Assembly: GCA_949130485.1 (NCBI GenBank)
Contig: OX422199.1
Location: 4,078,402-4,142,401 of the forward strand
Length of the DNA: 64,000 bases
From: Agelas oroides
Lineage: Eukaryota; Porifera; Demospongiae; Agelasida; Agelasidae
Reading direction: 5' to 3'
The position numbers and the translations under genes are program-made. Under the pieces are notes generated by a model that did no database searches, was not told where the DNA came from, and saw nothing but the letters and a program-made list of their open reading frames with translations. This document shows, piece by piece, positions 11,330 to 22,379 of this stretch (position 1 is its first letter; each line of letters starts with the position of its first letter).

Positions 11330-11455
11330 TTTAGATGTTATGAGGCGAAAATAGAGGAAAGTGAAAAAGCCAGCAGTCGCAAGGAGTCGAACCCAGGACA
11401 CCTCTGGCTTGAGCCGCCAGTGCTCTGCCACTGAGCCACAACAGCCGGACAACCA
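11330..11455 (-). repeat. tRNA-derived SINE, copy 1
   Basis: The minus strand carries a box A-like TGGCTCAGTGG and a box B-like GGTTCGACTCC with tRNA-like spacing, so a pol III promoter is present. The anticodon loop would be GGCTCAA with G rather than U at position 33. Together with a second copy elsewhere, this argues for a SINE rather than a real tRNA gene. The tail (CTCATAACATCTAAA) is shared with the copy at 16285-16400. Confidence 0.55.
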
Positions 11456-12003
11456 CCAGCCCTCACAATCCTCTATATGTACTGCACAAGTGGTACTGAA
11501 TGCCTCAGTATCCGTACATCATACCATATGTCTTCACACTTAAATTGAATGCATAGGCATACAAACACTGTGCATAGTAAAAGTAACAACATGTGGTCCA
11601 GAAGTGTTGACAGCTCTTTGCAGCCTTGATCCCTGATCTGTCTGTCAGTTTGTCAGTCCAATGAAAATTTTTTAAATCTGAATATAGACAGGTTAAACGA
11701 TTTCTAAAACTCACAGTAGCTACATATGGGTACCTCATAGGGAGCAAAGCGGTTCTACCCTCTGCTTTTCCAGCTGTTTCCTATGTCAAGACCGTCCGCC
11801 ATTTTAATACGGTCAATACCTTGGATACGGTAGAGTCCGGGTATACGGAGATTCGACGCATGTCCACCGATACTTCACATATTATGGAGCCAGAGTCCGG
11901 GCACACGCAGACTCGACATGTGTCCAGTCTAGGACGGGAAGCTGTTTACATCAGCAAGGCGATTTTGTAGCAAAGCGATCTTCGAAAAAGCGTTTTTACC
12001 AGC
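11456..12003. other. No gene recognised
   Basis: The sequence is non-coding. Two imperfect copies of AGAGTCCGGG...ACTTCGACR(Y)ATGTCCA-like sequence occur at about 11826-11925. The segment CCCTCACAATCCTCTATATG at 11459-11478 recurs in altered form near 16134 and is another dispersed repeat. Confidence 0.3.
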
Positions 12004-13216
12004 ATGGACCTTAGAAAAGACAGAAAGCGTTCCCTTAACTTCAGCAAAATGCTGGAAACCCAAGAACACGCACTAGCTCAGGATGCTGAAGAGAGGAAAC
12101 AAAGAGAAGCCTAGTCAAAGAGAAGGTACACATTAATATGTGTGTTATAAACGTAAGAAATTTGATTAGTAGCATTTACACATTACTGGTCACAATCTTC
12201 TTGTCCAAACCTTGTAGGAAGCGTCAATCTGAACCAACCGGTGATGCAGAGGCAAGGAAACAGTCACAGACTTGGGAAAGATGTGACATACAAACGACAA
12301 CCTCTACACCAGCATTTACATGTATCAGCTTCCCTGAAACAAACACCAGACACCATGCAAACCATGCACTAAGCAGAATATGTGAAACCAAACATGATAC
12401 CCCTTTACTGAAAACTGTTAAACAACACCTCAGGGTCACTTTGTTCCACAATTATAAGGGAGGAGTACGTCTTCACTGAAGACTTCTATTCTAGTTCTAT
12501 CATTTTATAGATATCATTGTCATCAATGTGCTCATTACTTATAATACCTTGGCTGATTGCAATGGAGGTAAAATGTCACTGAAAAGAATTCATAGACTGT
12601 GTACAAGAACTATTGTTTTGTGAGCTTGAAGTAGCAATTTTCTCATGAAAATTATCATGTTATTTTTATAAGGTCATGAGCGCACAATTTTCAAAACGGT
12701 TGGGTGGAAAGCCAAAGAGAAAAGATCAGAAATCGTTAAGATATAAGACTGAGAGCTTCAATACTTGTAAATCAAGTAATTGCAGCATAAAGTACAAAAG
12801 CAAGTAAGCTTACAATTTATTCACGTAAAATTTCCTTATGTGCTATTTTTTCTTGCAAATTTCAAAAAGTAAAAGCGAGTTAGGACCAAATAACCACTAA
12901 ACTCCATCAGTACATTCTCTTTGCTCTTTTGCAGTTTCCTGAACTTGGAGAGTTGGTGGCATTTACCCACACTGCCTGGAGGACTCGCCCTCTCACTGGG
13001 AAAATAAAGACTGCCACAGAGAGTGAGATCCACATCCGATGGTGGGAAGGCAGTTACACAACACATTGGAAACCTTCAAATAAAAGGAGTGGAAGGAGTA
13101 CAGTTCCATTGACTGAGATGATACCCACTCAAGACATTGTATGGAGTTTCATCACAGATGGAGGTAATGGAAGGAGTTTCCCTCCGGTGCTGGATGGGGT
13201 GTGGGAATTATTATAA
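12004..13216 (+). pseudogene. Exon remnants of an unidentified gene with a Tudor-like last exon
   Basis: Several exon-like blocks share one orientation: 12004-12132 (MDLRKDRKRSLN start, then an in-frame TAG), 12218-12479 (after CTTGTAG), 12673-12802 (Lys-rich, GT donor) and 12933-13216 (after TTTTGCAG, ending in a TAA stop). The last block (GELVAFTH, RPLTGKI, IRWWEGSY) has the small aromatic-rich pattern of a Tudor/chromo-like barrel. The 12673 exon ends in phase 2 while the last starts in phase 0, and the first has a stop. The set is therefore probably decayed or I have misplaced a junction. Function unknown. Confidence 0.3.
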
Positions 13217-13324
13217 GGTCACGCATGCGCAGGAAGCATCCAGGCAACGTGAAGAAGTTAGCACCACAGTCAGCTACCTTTTTGCTAGCGCTCAATCTAC
13301 CCCAATCTGGTAGAATCAGTCAGA

Positions 13325-13594
13325 ATGTCTGATGAAGAACGAGAGGAAGAAGCCACCCCGTCCTTCACTCCCGCCCAACAACCCTGGATCAAGCAACTGA
13401 TTGCCGAAAAAGTGGCCCACGTTGCTCCTCTGACCTCCACTATCACATCAGCAAGCACAGTCCCCATCTCAAATGCAGGTGGTGTTGGTGGTAAGTCCAA
13501 GGATAGTGCAAGTCCCAGGATAGTCAAGACGCAGCAGTCTTGGGCGATTGTATCTGTTCATGTGCATGATGTATGTATAAGGGCGCAGTCATGA
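13325..13594 (+). pseudogene. Possible retroelement ORF1 (gag-like) N-terminus
   Basis: Starts MSDEEREEE and has a low-complexity Thr/Ser/Ala region. No domain is recognised. It lies 5' of an RT fragment at 14368, with a minisatellite between, and resembles in style the short acidic N-terminal ORF of the DIRS element at 21305. Assignment to the same element as the RT fragment is inference. Confidence 0.3.
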
Positions 13595-13876
13595 AAGGCC
13601 GAGCGGTTGTCTCGACAATCAACTATCAGTCACAAAAAGCGGTTCCAACATCACAAGCCTGATGGTACAAGGCTAGCCTACCCAGAACCGTCACCCAAGG
13701 CCTGAATATTGACACCATGCCTCAATACACCATGAGTATGCCCCAGGAAATTATACTTTGGTAAACTATACTGGTCCATACATCACATTGCTACAGGTTC
13801 ACAGGGCCCATGCATAGCTAGCACACTCATGCCCCCCCCCCCACCAGCCATGGTTACCATGTTTGCCTTTGCAAAG

Positions 13877-14370
13877 TGCATGCTCACCCGGGCTGAGTGC
13901 TGCTGTGGACCAACTTTCCCCTGCATAATGGTACCCTAGGCATGCTTGCCCCTGAATAGTGCTGCCACGGCATGCTTCCCCTTGCATAGTGCTGCCATGG
14001 GCATGCTTCCCCTTGCATAGTGCTGCCATGGGCATGCTTCCCCTTGCACAGTGCTGCCACGGGCATGGGCATGCTTCCCCTTGCATAGTGCTGCCATGGG
14101 CATGCTTCCCCTTGCATAGTGCTGCCATGGGCATGCTTCCCCTTGCACAGTGCTGCCACGGGCATGTTTCCCCTTGCACAGTGCTGCCATGGGCATGCTT
14201 CCCCTTGCACAGTGCTGCCATGGGCATGCTTCCCTTGCATAGTGCTGCCATGGGCATGCTTCCCCTTGCATAGTGCTGCCATGGGCATGCTTCCCCTTGC
14301 ATAGTGCTGCCACGGGCATGCTTGCCACTGGATAGTGCTGCCATAGGCATGCTTCCCCTGCAAAGTGCTG
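13877..14370. repeat. 31-bp minisatellite, about 15 copies
   Basis: The unit is CTTCCCCTTGCATAGTGC plus TGCCATGGGCATG, repeating every 31 bp (GCATGCTTC recurs at 14001 and 14032) with a few substitutions and one 6-bp expansion near 14063. Because 31 is not a multiple of three and the unit has no stop in several frames, long open frames appear on both strands. I treat these as by-products, not genes. Confidence 0.9.
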
Positions 14371-14583
14371 CCCCTAAGATCTTTAATGCAATTGCATATG
14401 GTTTAGAATGGTGCATTGCAAGGGAAGGGGTGGAGCATGTCTTTCACTACCTAGATGACTTTGCTGTCCTAGGAACACCAGAATCTGCTGTGCACATGGT
14501 AGCTGCTAGGCTTGGCTGTAAAAGAGCCATGGTTGACACTGAGTGGGCCAATTCCCACCCTAGCAGGGAACGCATTTGCTAAA
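14368..14583 (+). pseudogene. Reverse transcriptase fragment (DIRS-like)
   Basis: The sequence SAAPKIFNAIAYGLEW followed by FHYLDDFAVLG is the RT palm motif with a YLDD active site, in the form used by DIRS-type and related retroelements. It starts immediately after the minisatellite and ends in a stop 72 codons later. No flanking RT motifs are in frame, so it is a remnant. Confidence 0.65.
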
Positions 14584-14589
14584 AGTAGT

Positions 14590-15550
14590 CTCCAGTGAAA
14601 AACTTAAGGGTTTAAGGGAAGCTGTTTCATCAAGAGTTGATGATTGCACAAAACAGTGGATGGTTACACAGTTTAATGGGAAAGAGCTGGAATGTGAGGC
14701 ATAGAACTGGCTTCACCCCTGTCACGAACACATACATTGACTTTTGGGGGCTTGTAATGTTAAGGTAAACTCGGGAGCATACGTAAGTACCAGCACTTAC
14801 ATTTCAAAATTGTGCACTTTTGCAGTACCAATAGCACTTTAATCATGGAGTATCATACAACGAGGCTAAATATATAGCATTGCAAAGGCAGTCGTTGTGG
14901 TACAGAACTATTGCCATCTACATTCGATCTTCGGCATTGCTGTTGACCAAACACGACTGCATGACCAACCTCCCAAACCACTACATATGCAGCTCGCGCT
15001 CGTTGCACATCATCAGCATCATCAGGGCCATCACACTAATTGTAGCCAGCTGCTGTGAACTAGATCTACAGGCTACAGTATTGCTGCTACTGCTCTTGGG
15101 ATAGCTAGGTACTATGTATCTACGCTTAGTCTTCAACGGAAGCTCCGCCCACAGACTTGTTGAACTTTGCAGACTGACGTGTTAGTGTGGTTACTACTAC
15201 TTAGGTAATTGATAGTGATGGGTGCATAGATTCATATGTAATTGATGGGTACTTACGTATACTATGATATTGCTGGTAAGGCAACCATTTAAGGCCTAAC
15301 ATAAAAATTTTCCACTGGACACACTGACAAAGCCAACTGCTTATAACCCTGCTTCATGCATGTGCATGCTGAGCAATAACACGAAACAACCAGTTTAGTG
15401 TGGTGGTGGTGGAAGTAATGAAGCTTTGCTCATTGGTTGTGTTACCAGTCAGTTCCTCAACAAATATGTCCATTCATTTTTGTGGCGTAATTACACACCC
15501 CACCACGTTTAAGTTGACAATAACACAATATAAACATTTATGAGCACACA
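14590..15550. other. Non-coding; intron of the minus-strand exchanger gene
   Basis: No exon could be recognised. The remaining C-terminal exons of the SLC9B gene would be expected on the minus strand at lower coordinates, but none is found in this stretch or elsewhere to the left in this window. Confidence 0.35.
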
Positions 15551-15555
15551 CATAC

Positions 15556-15729
15556 CTTTTCTTCTTTATTCCAGCCCAGACCAGCTACAAATGATAACAC
15601 CAGCACAGCCAAGGCTCCAGCACCTGCCAAATTGGAACCACCAAGGATGGCCCTTCGGCTTCCAAAAAGTGAAAATAGACCAAGGCCAAATAACAAGAAG
15701 AATCGGTTCCGCACCTTAGACCCCTTTTT
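15556..15729 (-). CDS. SLC9B (NHA) Na+/H+ exchanger, exon 5 of those found
   Basis: On the minus strand, acceptor CTTTCTAG/AAA and donor AAG/GTATGT bound 58 codons in phase 0. The translation has a hydrophobic helix (FFLLFGLGLFSLFGS) and then SNLAGAGALAVLVLSFVAGL, corresponding to the later helices of CPA2-type NHA exchangers and ending GLGWNKEEK as in that family. It is the last exon visible. The protein should continue for at least 150 residues beyond it. Confidence 0.75.
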
Positions 15730-16284
15730 CTAGAAAGACATTTATGGTGTAACACACAGATGTATGTGACATGTACAGACAGGATTAAACAACAGTTAAC
15801 AATCTGTTATTCCAGAGGCTATAGCAGGAAAATTTGGCAGGAATTAAACTTGGTGAAATGGTCCAAAGTGTCGATTTTTTCATATTGGCAATTTTTAAAT
15901 TTGGTAGCACTGTTGCTGAAACGTATGATGTAATCGTACAGCATGCAGCTGGGGCGGGGCAGCGCAATATGCACATATACATGCATTGTCGACCTTCGCT
16001 TTGAGAGAGAAGAGTCTCAGGTCGTGTGTACAGTAGGCAGCACAAATCCGTCTTTCCTAGAAAAATACTTGTATATCGCCATGACAGCCTCACTTCTCAC
16101 TAGCTAGCTGAGCTATGACAACTGGACACCAACCCTCACAGTCCTCTACATGTGGTGTGCAGGCAGTAACTGAATGCAATTAAAAGCCTCAGTTGCACAC
16201 CCAGCAGCTACTCAGTATCTGTCATCGGAATTCCATTACAGGTGGACCGTCATTCCATCAAATACTAACATTTTGCTGTCCATT

Positions 16285-16400
16285 GGTTGCTGTAGTGATC
16301 AAGCACTGGCAGATCAAGCCAGGTGTCCTCGATTTGATCCCCAGCAACTAGCAGCTTTTCAATTTACTCTATTTGACCTCATAACATCTAAACCTCTTCA
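16285..16400 (+). repeat. tRNA-derived SINE, copy 2
   Basis: Aligns in opposite orientation with 11330-11455. It has a degenerate tRNA-like head (GCTGTAGTGATCAAGCACTG, then CGATTTGATCCCC) and the same tail (TGACCTCATAACATCTAAA). The internal promoter boxes are more eroded than in copy 1. It lies within an intron of the exchanger gene, on the opposite strand. A weaker tRNA-like stretch occurs at 17140-17225. Confidence 0.5.
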
Positions 16401-16455
16401 ATACTATGTTGCACTATTTTCAAACTTCACAACACAGAAACTCTTTCCAACTTAC

Positions 16456-16562
16456 AAAATGCTTTGTAGGCAGCAACCACAGGAGTAGTCCAAACACCAC
16501 ACCATAAAGTAAGCCAACGATAATTTGAATTGGCGCCCTAAATATGTCGAGAACCAGTAGAC
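16456..16562 (-). CDS. SLC9B (NHA) exchanger, exon 4 of those found
   Basis: Acceptor CTTGCAG/GT and donor CATTTT/GTAAGT on the minus strand. 107 bp, entering in phase 1 and leaving in phase 0, matching both neighbours. It encodes LLVLDIFRAPIQIIVGLLYG and VVFGLLLWLLP: a membrane helix after the FRA/FRG turn typical of NHA proteins. Confidence 0.75.
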
Positions 16563-16840
16563 CTGCAAGTACAACCCATAGTACAGCATGGTAGTGCAAA
16601 CTTTATCACAAGAAACATTACAACAGTCAACACAAACATGAAGACAATGTAGCTATGGCTCAGGATATACTTAGAGTAATGAGTGTAGAAGGTCGATCAC
16701 CATTAGGTTTCATTCCTGTGGTGTGGATCATCATCTATCATCTTTTCTAACCCGAATGGCCTAGGGATTTGGATTAGCCTGAGCAACCCTTTACAGCCAG
16801 TATGTTTTAGAGAATCATGCCTCACCTGAAAACAAACACA

Positions 16841-17018
16841 TGTGATGGTAGGAGACAAATAGATATTCTTATTCACTTGATGGTAGGAGACAAATAGATA
16901 TTCTTATTCACTTGATGGTAGGAGACAAATAGATATTCTTATTCACTTGATGGTAGGAGACAAATAGATATTCTTATTCACTTGATGGTAGGAGACAAAT
17001 AAACATTCTTATTCACTT
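16841..17018. repeat. 35-bp tandem repeat, about 5 copies
   Basis: The unit GATGGTAGGAGACAAATAGA plus TATTCTTATTCACTT repeats every 35 bp, nearly identical except for the last copy (AAACATTC). It is intronic to the exchanger gene. Confidence 0.9.
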
Positions 17019-17373
17019 CATACCACCAACCATGTGTTCACTACCTACTGAGACAAAAATGCATTCACAGCACCACACAGGTTTGCTCTAGGATTCATGT
17101 GCAGTGTATTCAGCAAGAGAGGATTGTGAGCTTAGGTTTGCCTAGCGGTCTAATGCAGTAGTGAGAGCACTGTCAGGTCAAGTCAAAGGCTCTGTCTCTA
17201 ACTCCCAGTGACAACTGGCATTCAACATTTCTCTGCTTTACCTTATACAATTGTATAATTATGTGCTGGAACATGCACTAATAGAAGCTGCATCATCTGG
17301 ACTTTCATTCCAGGGTTTGGTATGTGAGCAACCACACATACATAAGTGAAAGTACAGAAACACTACCACTTAC

Positions 17374-17466
17374 CATCGGAGAAAACGAGTCCTAGGAAAA
17401 CACCAAATAGGCTGATTGAAATTACCACATCAATACTGGCTGCTGCAACAACCAGGGATGGAATAC
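17374..17466 (-). CDS. SLC9B (NHA) exchanger, exon 3 of those found (ion-binding helix)
   Basis: Acceptor TCTTCAG/GT and donor GATG/GTAAGT on the minus strand, 93 bp, phase 1 in and out. It encodes GIPSLVVAAASIDVVISIS followed by LFGVFLGLVFSDG. This is the segment that in NHA/CPA2 antiporters holds the ion-binding Asp-Asp pair. Here the pair reads Asp-Val, so the second acidic residue is replaced (see findings). The splice sites and the rest of the exon look intact. Confidence 0.8.
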
Positions 17467-17479
17467 CTGAAGAATAATA

Positions 17480-18220
17480 TGAAGGATGGATACACGCAAA
17501 ATGTATATTATTCCCTAATATGGTACAAGCAGTTCACTCAGGCCCACCCTCCCCTATAGTTTCATAAAATACGTGTGCAATAGCATAAGATAACTCTCAG
17601 ATTGGTTGGCACTGTAAAATGCCTGAGGTTGCTTTGGACCTTGCTGCCATGGCAACAAGGAGAGAGTAATGATTTTTCTGCCCTTTGAGCTTAGGGAATT
17701 AGACACAAAATAAGCTCTCATTGTTGGTGTCTGATGCATGCAGACAGGATTCTAAGTTAGAACACAGGTGAGCATGCCTCTGTATCTAATGGTAGTGCAT
17801 GGTGTTTGCACTGTGTGTTGGAACATAAGATTGTGAGGTATAAATAATAGTGTGTCTCATGTATGAGATATCCTCAGGTTACGGCTGGCATTGGCGTGCA
17901 AACTTTCTTCAAGCATTCCATTACCTGTAGTTGTTGCAGCTAGAGAGGGCAACCAAGTCAAGCTAGTTGTCATCGTTACTATGCTTGGGACCAAGTGTGA
18001 TTGTTGTTGTGGTTGTGTTCGAATCCAAGTGTGCAGTTGATATTGGCAAGTGTGCTGGACTGGTTGTGATCGCCAAATATTTGTCGGAGGAAGGAGAGGG
18101 AGAGATGTCCAGGAGTGCCATCAAGGCTTAGTAGTGCCTTTTGATCTCCTGTTGATCTTTGTTCTCTAATCCAAACCCTAACCCTACCCCCTAACATCAC
18201 ATTGTTGGCAAACCTGGACA
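17480..18220. other. Intronic, no gene recognised
   Basis: No supported coding sequence. A short CCCTAACCCTA stretch near 18175-18195 is too short to be telomeric. Confidence 0.35.
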
Positions 18221-18223
18221 TGT

Positions 18224-20975
18224 ATGAGCAGACTTTGCAAGGTTGTTTTTCACACTCGTAGCAATGGAGAACAAGGTGTAAAAGTGCCCACATTCAAGAA
18301 GAAAGTGCATGAGAAGCAATATTATTTCAACGAGACTGTGAAGAACAAGATGCAGGAAGCTCAAGTGGCTCTGTCTCAGTCAACGCCAGCATTGGAGAAG
18401 GCAAAGTCCACCCTTCACAAGGTGAGAAGTACATTGATGAATGCCAAAACAGATTAGGATAGCAGATAGATCTGAATATGGGTGGGCTACTGATGAAGGA
18501 CATAGGGATGATGAGTTAGCAGATAATTCTGATGATGACAAGTGCATGTATAAAGCTGAGCTTCATGCATGCCGGAAGCATAAGGTGCTAAGAACAAAGT
18601 CAAGAAAGGGACTAGTGCAAGGCCTGCTTTCGCATGCTATCCAGGTGCAAGGAGTGATGGCTTTGCTGTAAGTAGCCAAAATAATTCTCCATTGGTGCAA
18701 TCTGCTCAGCCATTGCATTCTGTCCAGGGGAGGCCTCCCTCTGGTCAGGGAGCTCCTGCTTCAGTTACCAGCCTGGGATCATGTTTCCTGAAGTTGAGCC
18801 ATTTCCATCAACCCTGTCCATTGTTGCGGAACTCCATGACTTCAAAGCAACTATTTGCTTAATCTTTAGTATAGTTATACCTGACAGGCTGATTAATTGC
18901 ATGCTGTTTGTATGTTTGTTTTCCTTACAGAATGTGTTATTGTTGATCAGTCTGCTGTATATTCTTTGTTGTAGCACGAAGATCTGTCTGTCTTTGAGGG
19001 GGATGAGTGGTTCGGAGACTTCAATGATCAGGACTATGACATGCAGTGCTTCTATGCAAGGGAGGGAGCTTTCTCAGTTTGGATCGAAGAGCTCAAACCC
19101 TTAAGTCTTATCCGTGATATTGTCACCTCAGGGTATCAGTTGACATCCCTTAGATACCCAGTGCCGAGCACCTTGGAGTTGGGTGAGTAGTGGAATGTAT
19201 GTCATGTCCTCGTGTGTAGCCCACTACATGTACTGGTTAACATTACTGGTAAGAAACAGTTTTGTGGTTGATTTCGTTACATTAACCAGTTTTTGTGGGT
19301 GCAGTAATTTAAGTAGGAAGGTTTAGAGTTAGTATCACAAATGCTTTGTAAAGGTGATTTCCTTTTCACATTTGATCTCAAATCCGGCTATCATCACACC
19401 AATGTGCATGAGGACTGACGGTATTTCCAATGGGATTTGGGGGTGCATAACAAGTCCTTTACATTTCATGTTTTGGCTTGGCAACTGCTTGCTGTGTATT
19501 TACAAAGCTGATGAGACCACTGGTGAAGAAGTGCCGAGGCAGAGGGAATAGAACATTACATATACCGTAGTGTCCCGCTAATACGCCCCCTTCGAAAATA
19601 CGCCCCCCCCCCCTCTTTTCCGCCAAAGTTCCTGCACAGGGTAGTTTGACTCGTTATAACGCCCCCCGGTGAGCGTCTTCTGGAACATCAAAACTACACG
19701 TGCTTACTACACGATGCAAGTGTGTTCAGTAAGACTATTGTAGTCGGTGAATCTTTTGTAAGTTTTGTGGCTTTTAGAAAAGCCGGTTAGATGTTCCAAG
19801 TTTTAAGCTGCTAGTTTAGCAAACAGGTTTATCAGTCTGTCAAGGTGTTTTTGTTTCCCTCTGAAGATGTACACGCACGGAACCACGAGTCCTTTCCCAT
19901 CAACTTCAGAACGTCTTCTGTCACCATTGACGATGCAAGTCATCTCGCTGCCACTCTTGTGCAAGAAATACCATGCCAGCAGACTCTGGAAATTTCCCGT
20001 GGTACATGACCGACAGTGTTGCCGTTCTTGAGGACAGCTACAGCGAAGTCGTCGTGAATGTTATTGACCTCGCGTTGAACTGGCAGCTCTTCTCCGATGT
20101 AGGGAGACCACGCACTGTGTTCCTATGTAAACATGAAGTGTCCTAATTGCGTACATAGCACTTGCGTAAAATCTTTTTTGGGGGGGCTTATAGTCGAGAC
20201 TAATTGCATCCTCGAATATAAGCCCCCCCCCCCACTTTAGGCGGGATGTAGTGTACAAAATGGGGGGGCGTATTAACGGGACACTACGGTACTATAATTA
20301 TGTCATAAACAGCCCCAACAGTTGAAGTGTATTGCTAATCGGGATATACGTAGTTACTCAGGACCTTGCTAAGGCTGGTTTTGTGCTGAAGTCTTATTTA
20401 GACCCAGTACAATCTGGTCACTGTTGGGGTTTCATGTTGGACCTTAAAGGTGGCAGTTTCCAGGTGTTTAACAATAGGACGTTGAAGCTAAAATCTGCAG
20501 ATGAGGCAATCCCAGAACCAGGGAGAGCTCGGGTACACCCATTGCCTAGTATTGCAGGCCAAATTGTTTCTATGAGTTTAACAGTTGGTCCTGTTGCACG
20601 TCTTCCAACTAGAGCATTGTATCATGGCATAAACCAATGTTTCTCATGGAATGATAAGCTGTATTTAACACCAGATGCCCATGAAGAGTTGCTGTTTTGG
20701 CCAACTCAGATACCTTTTTTAGAAGGGACAACCCATATGGTTTACTACACCATGGGCATGGGAGGTTGGCTGGTTGGTCCCACCATGGTACTTGATATGT
20801 CCTACCATCTGGTATGCTCAAGCCTGTGCAGCTGGAGGTATATGAATTGTCCCCATGCATGTGGACATCTCTGGCCAATATGTGTCCTGATAGGTCACAT
20901 CTAGCTCCAGTATACGCTTGGACATCCATCCATTTCAGCCAGGTATGTTTCTTCGAGGAAACAGTGGCTTTCATT
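18224..20975 (+). pseudogene. Decayed DIRS/Ngaro-like retroelement (gag, RT, RNase H fragments)
   Basis: In order: gag-like blocks at 18224-18457 (KVPTFKKKVHEKQYYFNE) and 18441-18671 (ADRSEYGWATDEG, DELADNSDDDK), an RT N-terminal part at about 18975-19185 (WIEELKPLSLIRDIVTSGY), an RT motif at 19348-19440 (FTFDLKSGYHHTNVHED, then a stop) and an RT/RNase H part at 20332-20904 (HPLPSIAGQIVSMSLTVGP, DAHEELLFWPTQI). Each lies in a different frame, with stops between. It is interrupted by the MITE at 19565-20289. Probably an older insertion in the exchanger intron than the DIRS element to its right. Confidence 0.6.
19565..20289. mobile_element. MITE with 27-bp TIRs and TA target duplication
   Basis: The termini CCGTAGTGTCCCGCTAATAC and, inverted, GTATTAACGGGACACTACGG are followed inward by G/C homopolymer runs. 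Each side is flanked by TA (19563-19564, 20290-20291), as for Tc1/mariner/pogo-type insertion. Length 725 bp, no transposase recognised. It splits the DIRS-like RT region. Confidence 0.75.
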
Positions 20976-21304
20976 TTGGTGACAGTTTGTATGTAGACTT
21001 AGTTATTTTAGCACCTTTCTATTATACCCAGAGTATCTAAAGTGAGATCTTGTACACACAACCCCATTTGTGGTTGTTCTCTGACTTATACTTCAGAAGG
21101 CTCAGTCTCACATATCAACGGTGTTTGGCCTGCTTTCTAGCTCAAAACAGTTAAATATTAAGTTTCAAGGTAACCACGCCCAATTGGGTGTGGTCAGATC
21201 CATAATAAAAACCCACTGCGTATGCTCCACTTCGGCCTTTATCTTAGCTCAAAGCACGTGCAAGTGAGTTTTTAGGCACTCTCTACGATCCGTCTCAATC
21301 CGCT

Positions 21305-22040
21305 ATGGAAACTGCAGAAGACCCCAACGGAGACCTAAGGAAACTAATGTACAGTCTTGTGGAACGTTTCAACGCCCTGAAGGAGGATGTGGAACACCTC
21401 AAGGGAGAAAAACCGGCATCCACAAGTACACATGCCCACACACCTCAGGGCAGAGACAGCGTCTCTGATTCTGAATCTGACTATTCCTCTCGTAGACGTT
21501 GGAAGAAAGAGAGATCTCGGAGCAGATCTTTTCATAAGCACCGTCGACGAGCACCTCGATCATGCTCTCGGAGTAGAGCTTCACACTCGCCACGACGGAA
21601 GCAGGCGACAAATCAAAGCCCTTGTGGAAAGGACAGACAGCCCAAAAATTGGGCGGATAGAATGTCCAATGACGAGCAGGAGGAAATGGACTTCACCAAA
21701 GAGGTAGAATGGCCAGACTCTGATACTGAGCAACAGGAGTCCAGACTAGTGGAGGTTTCGGAGAAACTCCTAGAGGAAAAATGCACTCGGAGAGTGCAGA
21801 ACAGTGTGAAGCTTCAGACACGGGGAAAATACCCACTCCCTAAGGTGGTAGCGACCAAAACACCTCACTTGGATTCATATCTGAAGACGGAGCTCTCCAG
21901 TACGACCAACTCAGATGATCGATAAAGAGCTTGCAAAGATACAAACCTTCATGCTGGACACACTTGCACCTCTTACCTCAATCTTGGAGGCAGATAGCGA
22001 GAAGGTCTCTTATAGTGCACAAAGGCATGTACTTCGAAAA
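21305..22040 (+). pseudogene. DIRS gag-like ORF, N-terminal part
   Basis: The ORF starts METAEDPNGDLRKLM, has a short coiled coil (LVERFNALKEDVEHLK), then an Arg/Ser-rich region (RRRWKKERSRSRSF), then an acidic stretch. A frame change near 21905 moves the continuing protein (DKELAKIQTFMLDTLAPL, EADSEKVSYSAQ) into another frame. The gag C-terminus (VIDATKAAVALIGNANAKIS) resumes at about 27620 on the far side of the nested insertions, so one ORF was split by about 5.5 kb. Confidence 0.6.
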
Positions 22041-22379
22041 TCTATTTTCTAACGTAACTTCCATTTAAAATGACATAGAAGCCAGATTATTGCACCGCTT
22101 AAGAGCGCTTGTCAAGCTCTATTTCTTGATTGCAATTTTAAGTACACTGGAATTATTGGGGTAAGCCTGAGCGAACCCCACACTAGCGGGACTGCATTGC
22201 GGAAGTGTGTGTGTATGTATCTATGCTTGCGGCCATATACCGTAAATTTTAAATGTGCATTTAAATATTTCCTGAAAATTGAACATCCTCGTGCATGCAC
22301 TTGCAGGTAGCCTCAATAGAGGTTGTGCGTTTGACATCATTCCTCACGTACGCAGGGACATCCGCCATTTTGAGTGGCA

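Noticed and set aside
11375..11450. A tRNA gene on the minus strand
   Set aside because: The anticodon loop lacks U33 and a second degenerate copy shares the non-tRNA tail at 16285-16400. It is a SINE head.
13799..14416. Long open frames in several frames and both strands (up to about 205 codons) of the type HGSTMQGEACPWQHY
   Set aside because: They are translations of the 31-bp minisatellite. Equal openness in all frames and no start or splice context argue against coding.
16841..17018. CRISPR-like array of 35-bp repeats
   Set aside because: The units are contiguous with no unique spacers, and the context is eukaryotic.
18170..18200. Telomere-like CCCTAACCCTA
   Set aside because: Fewer than three degenerate units, inside an intron, no array.
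19354..19551. ORF starting MISFSHLISNPAIITP
   Set aside because: Out of frame with the RT motif FTFDLKSGYHH that the same bases encode.
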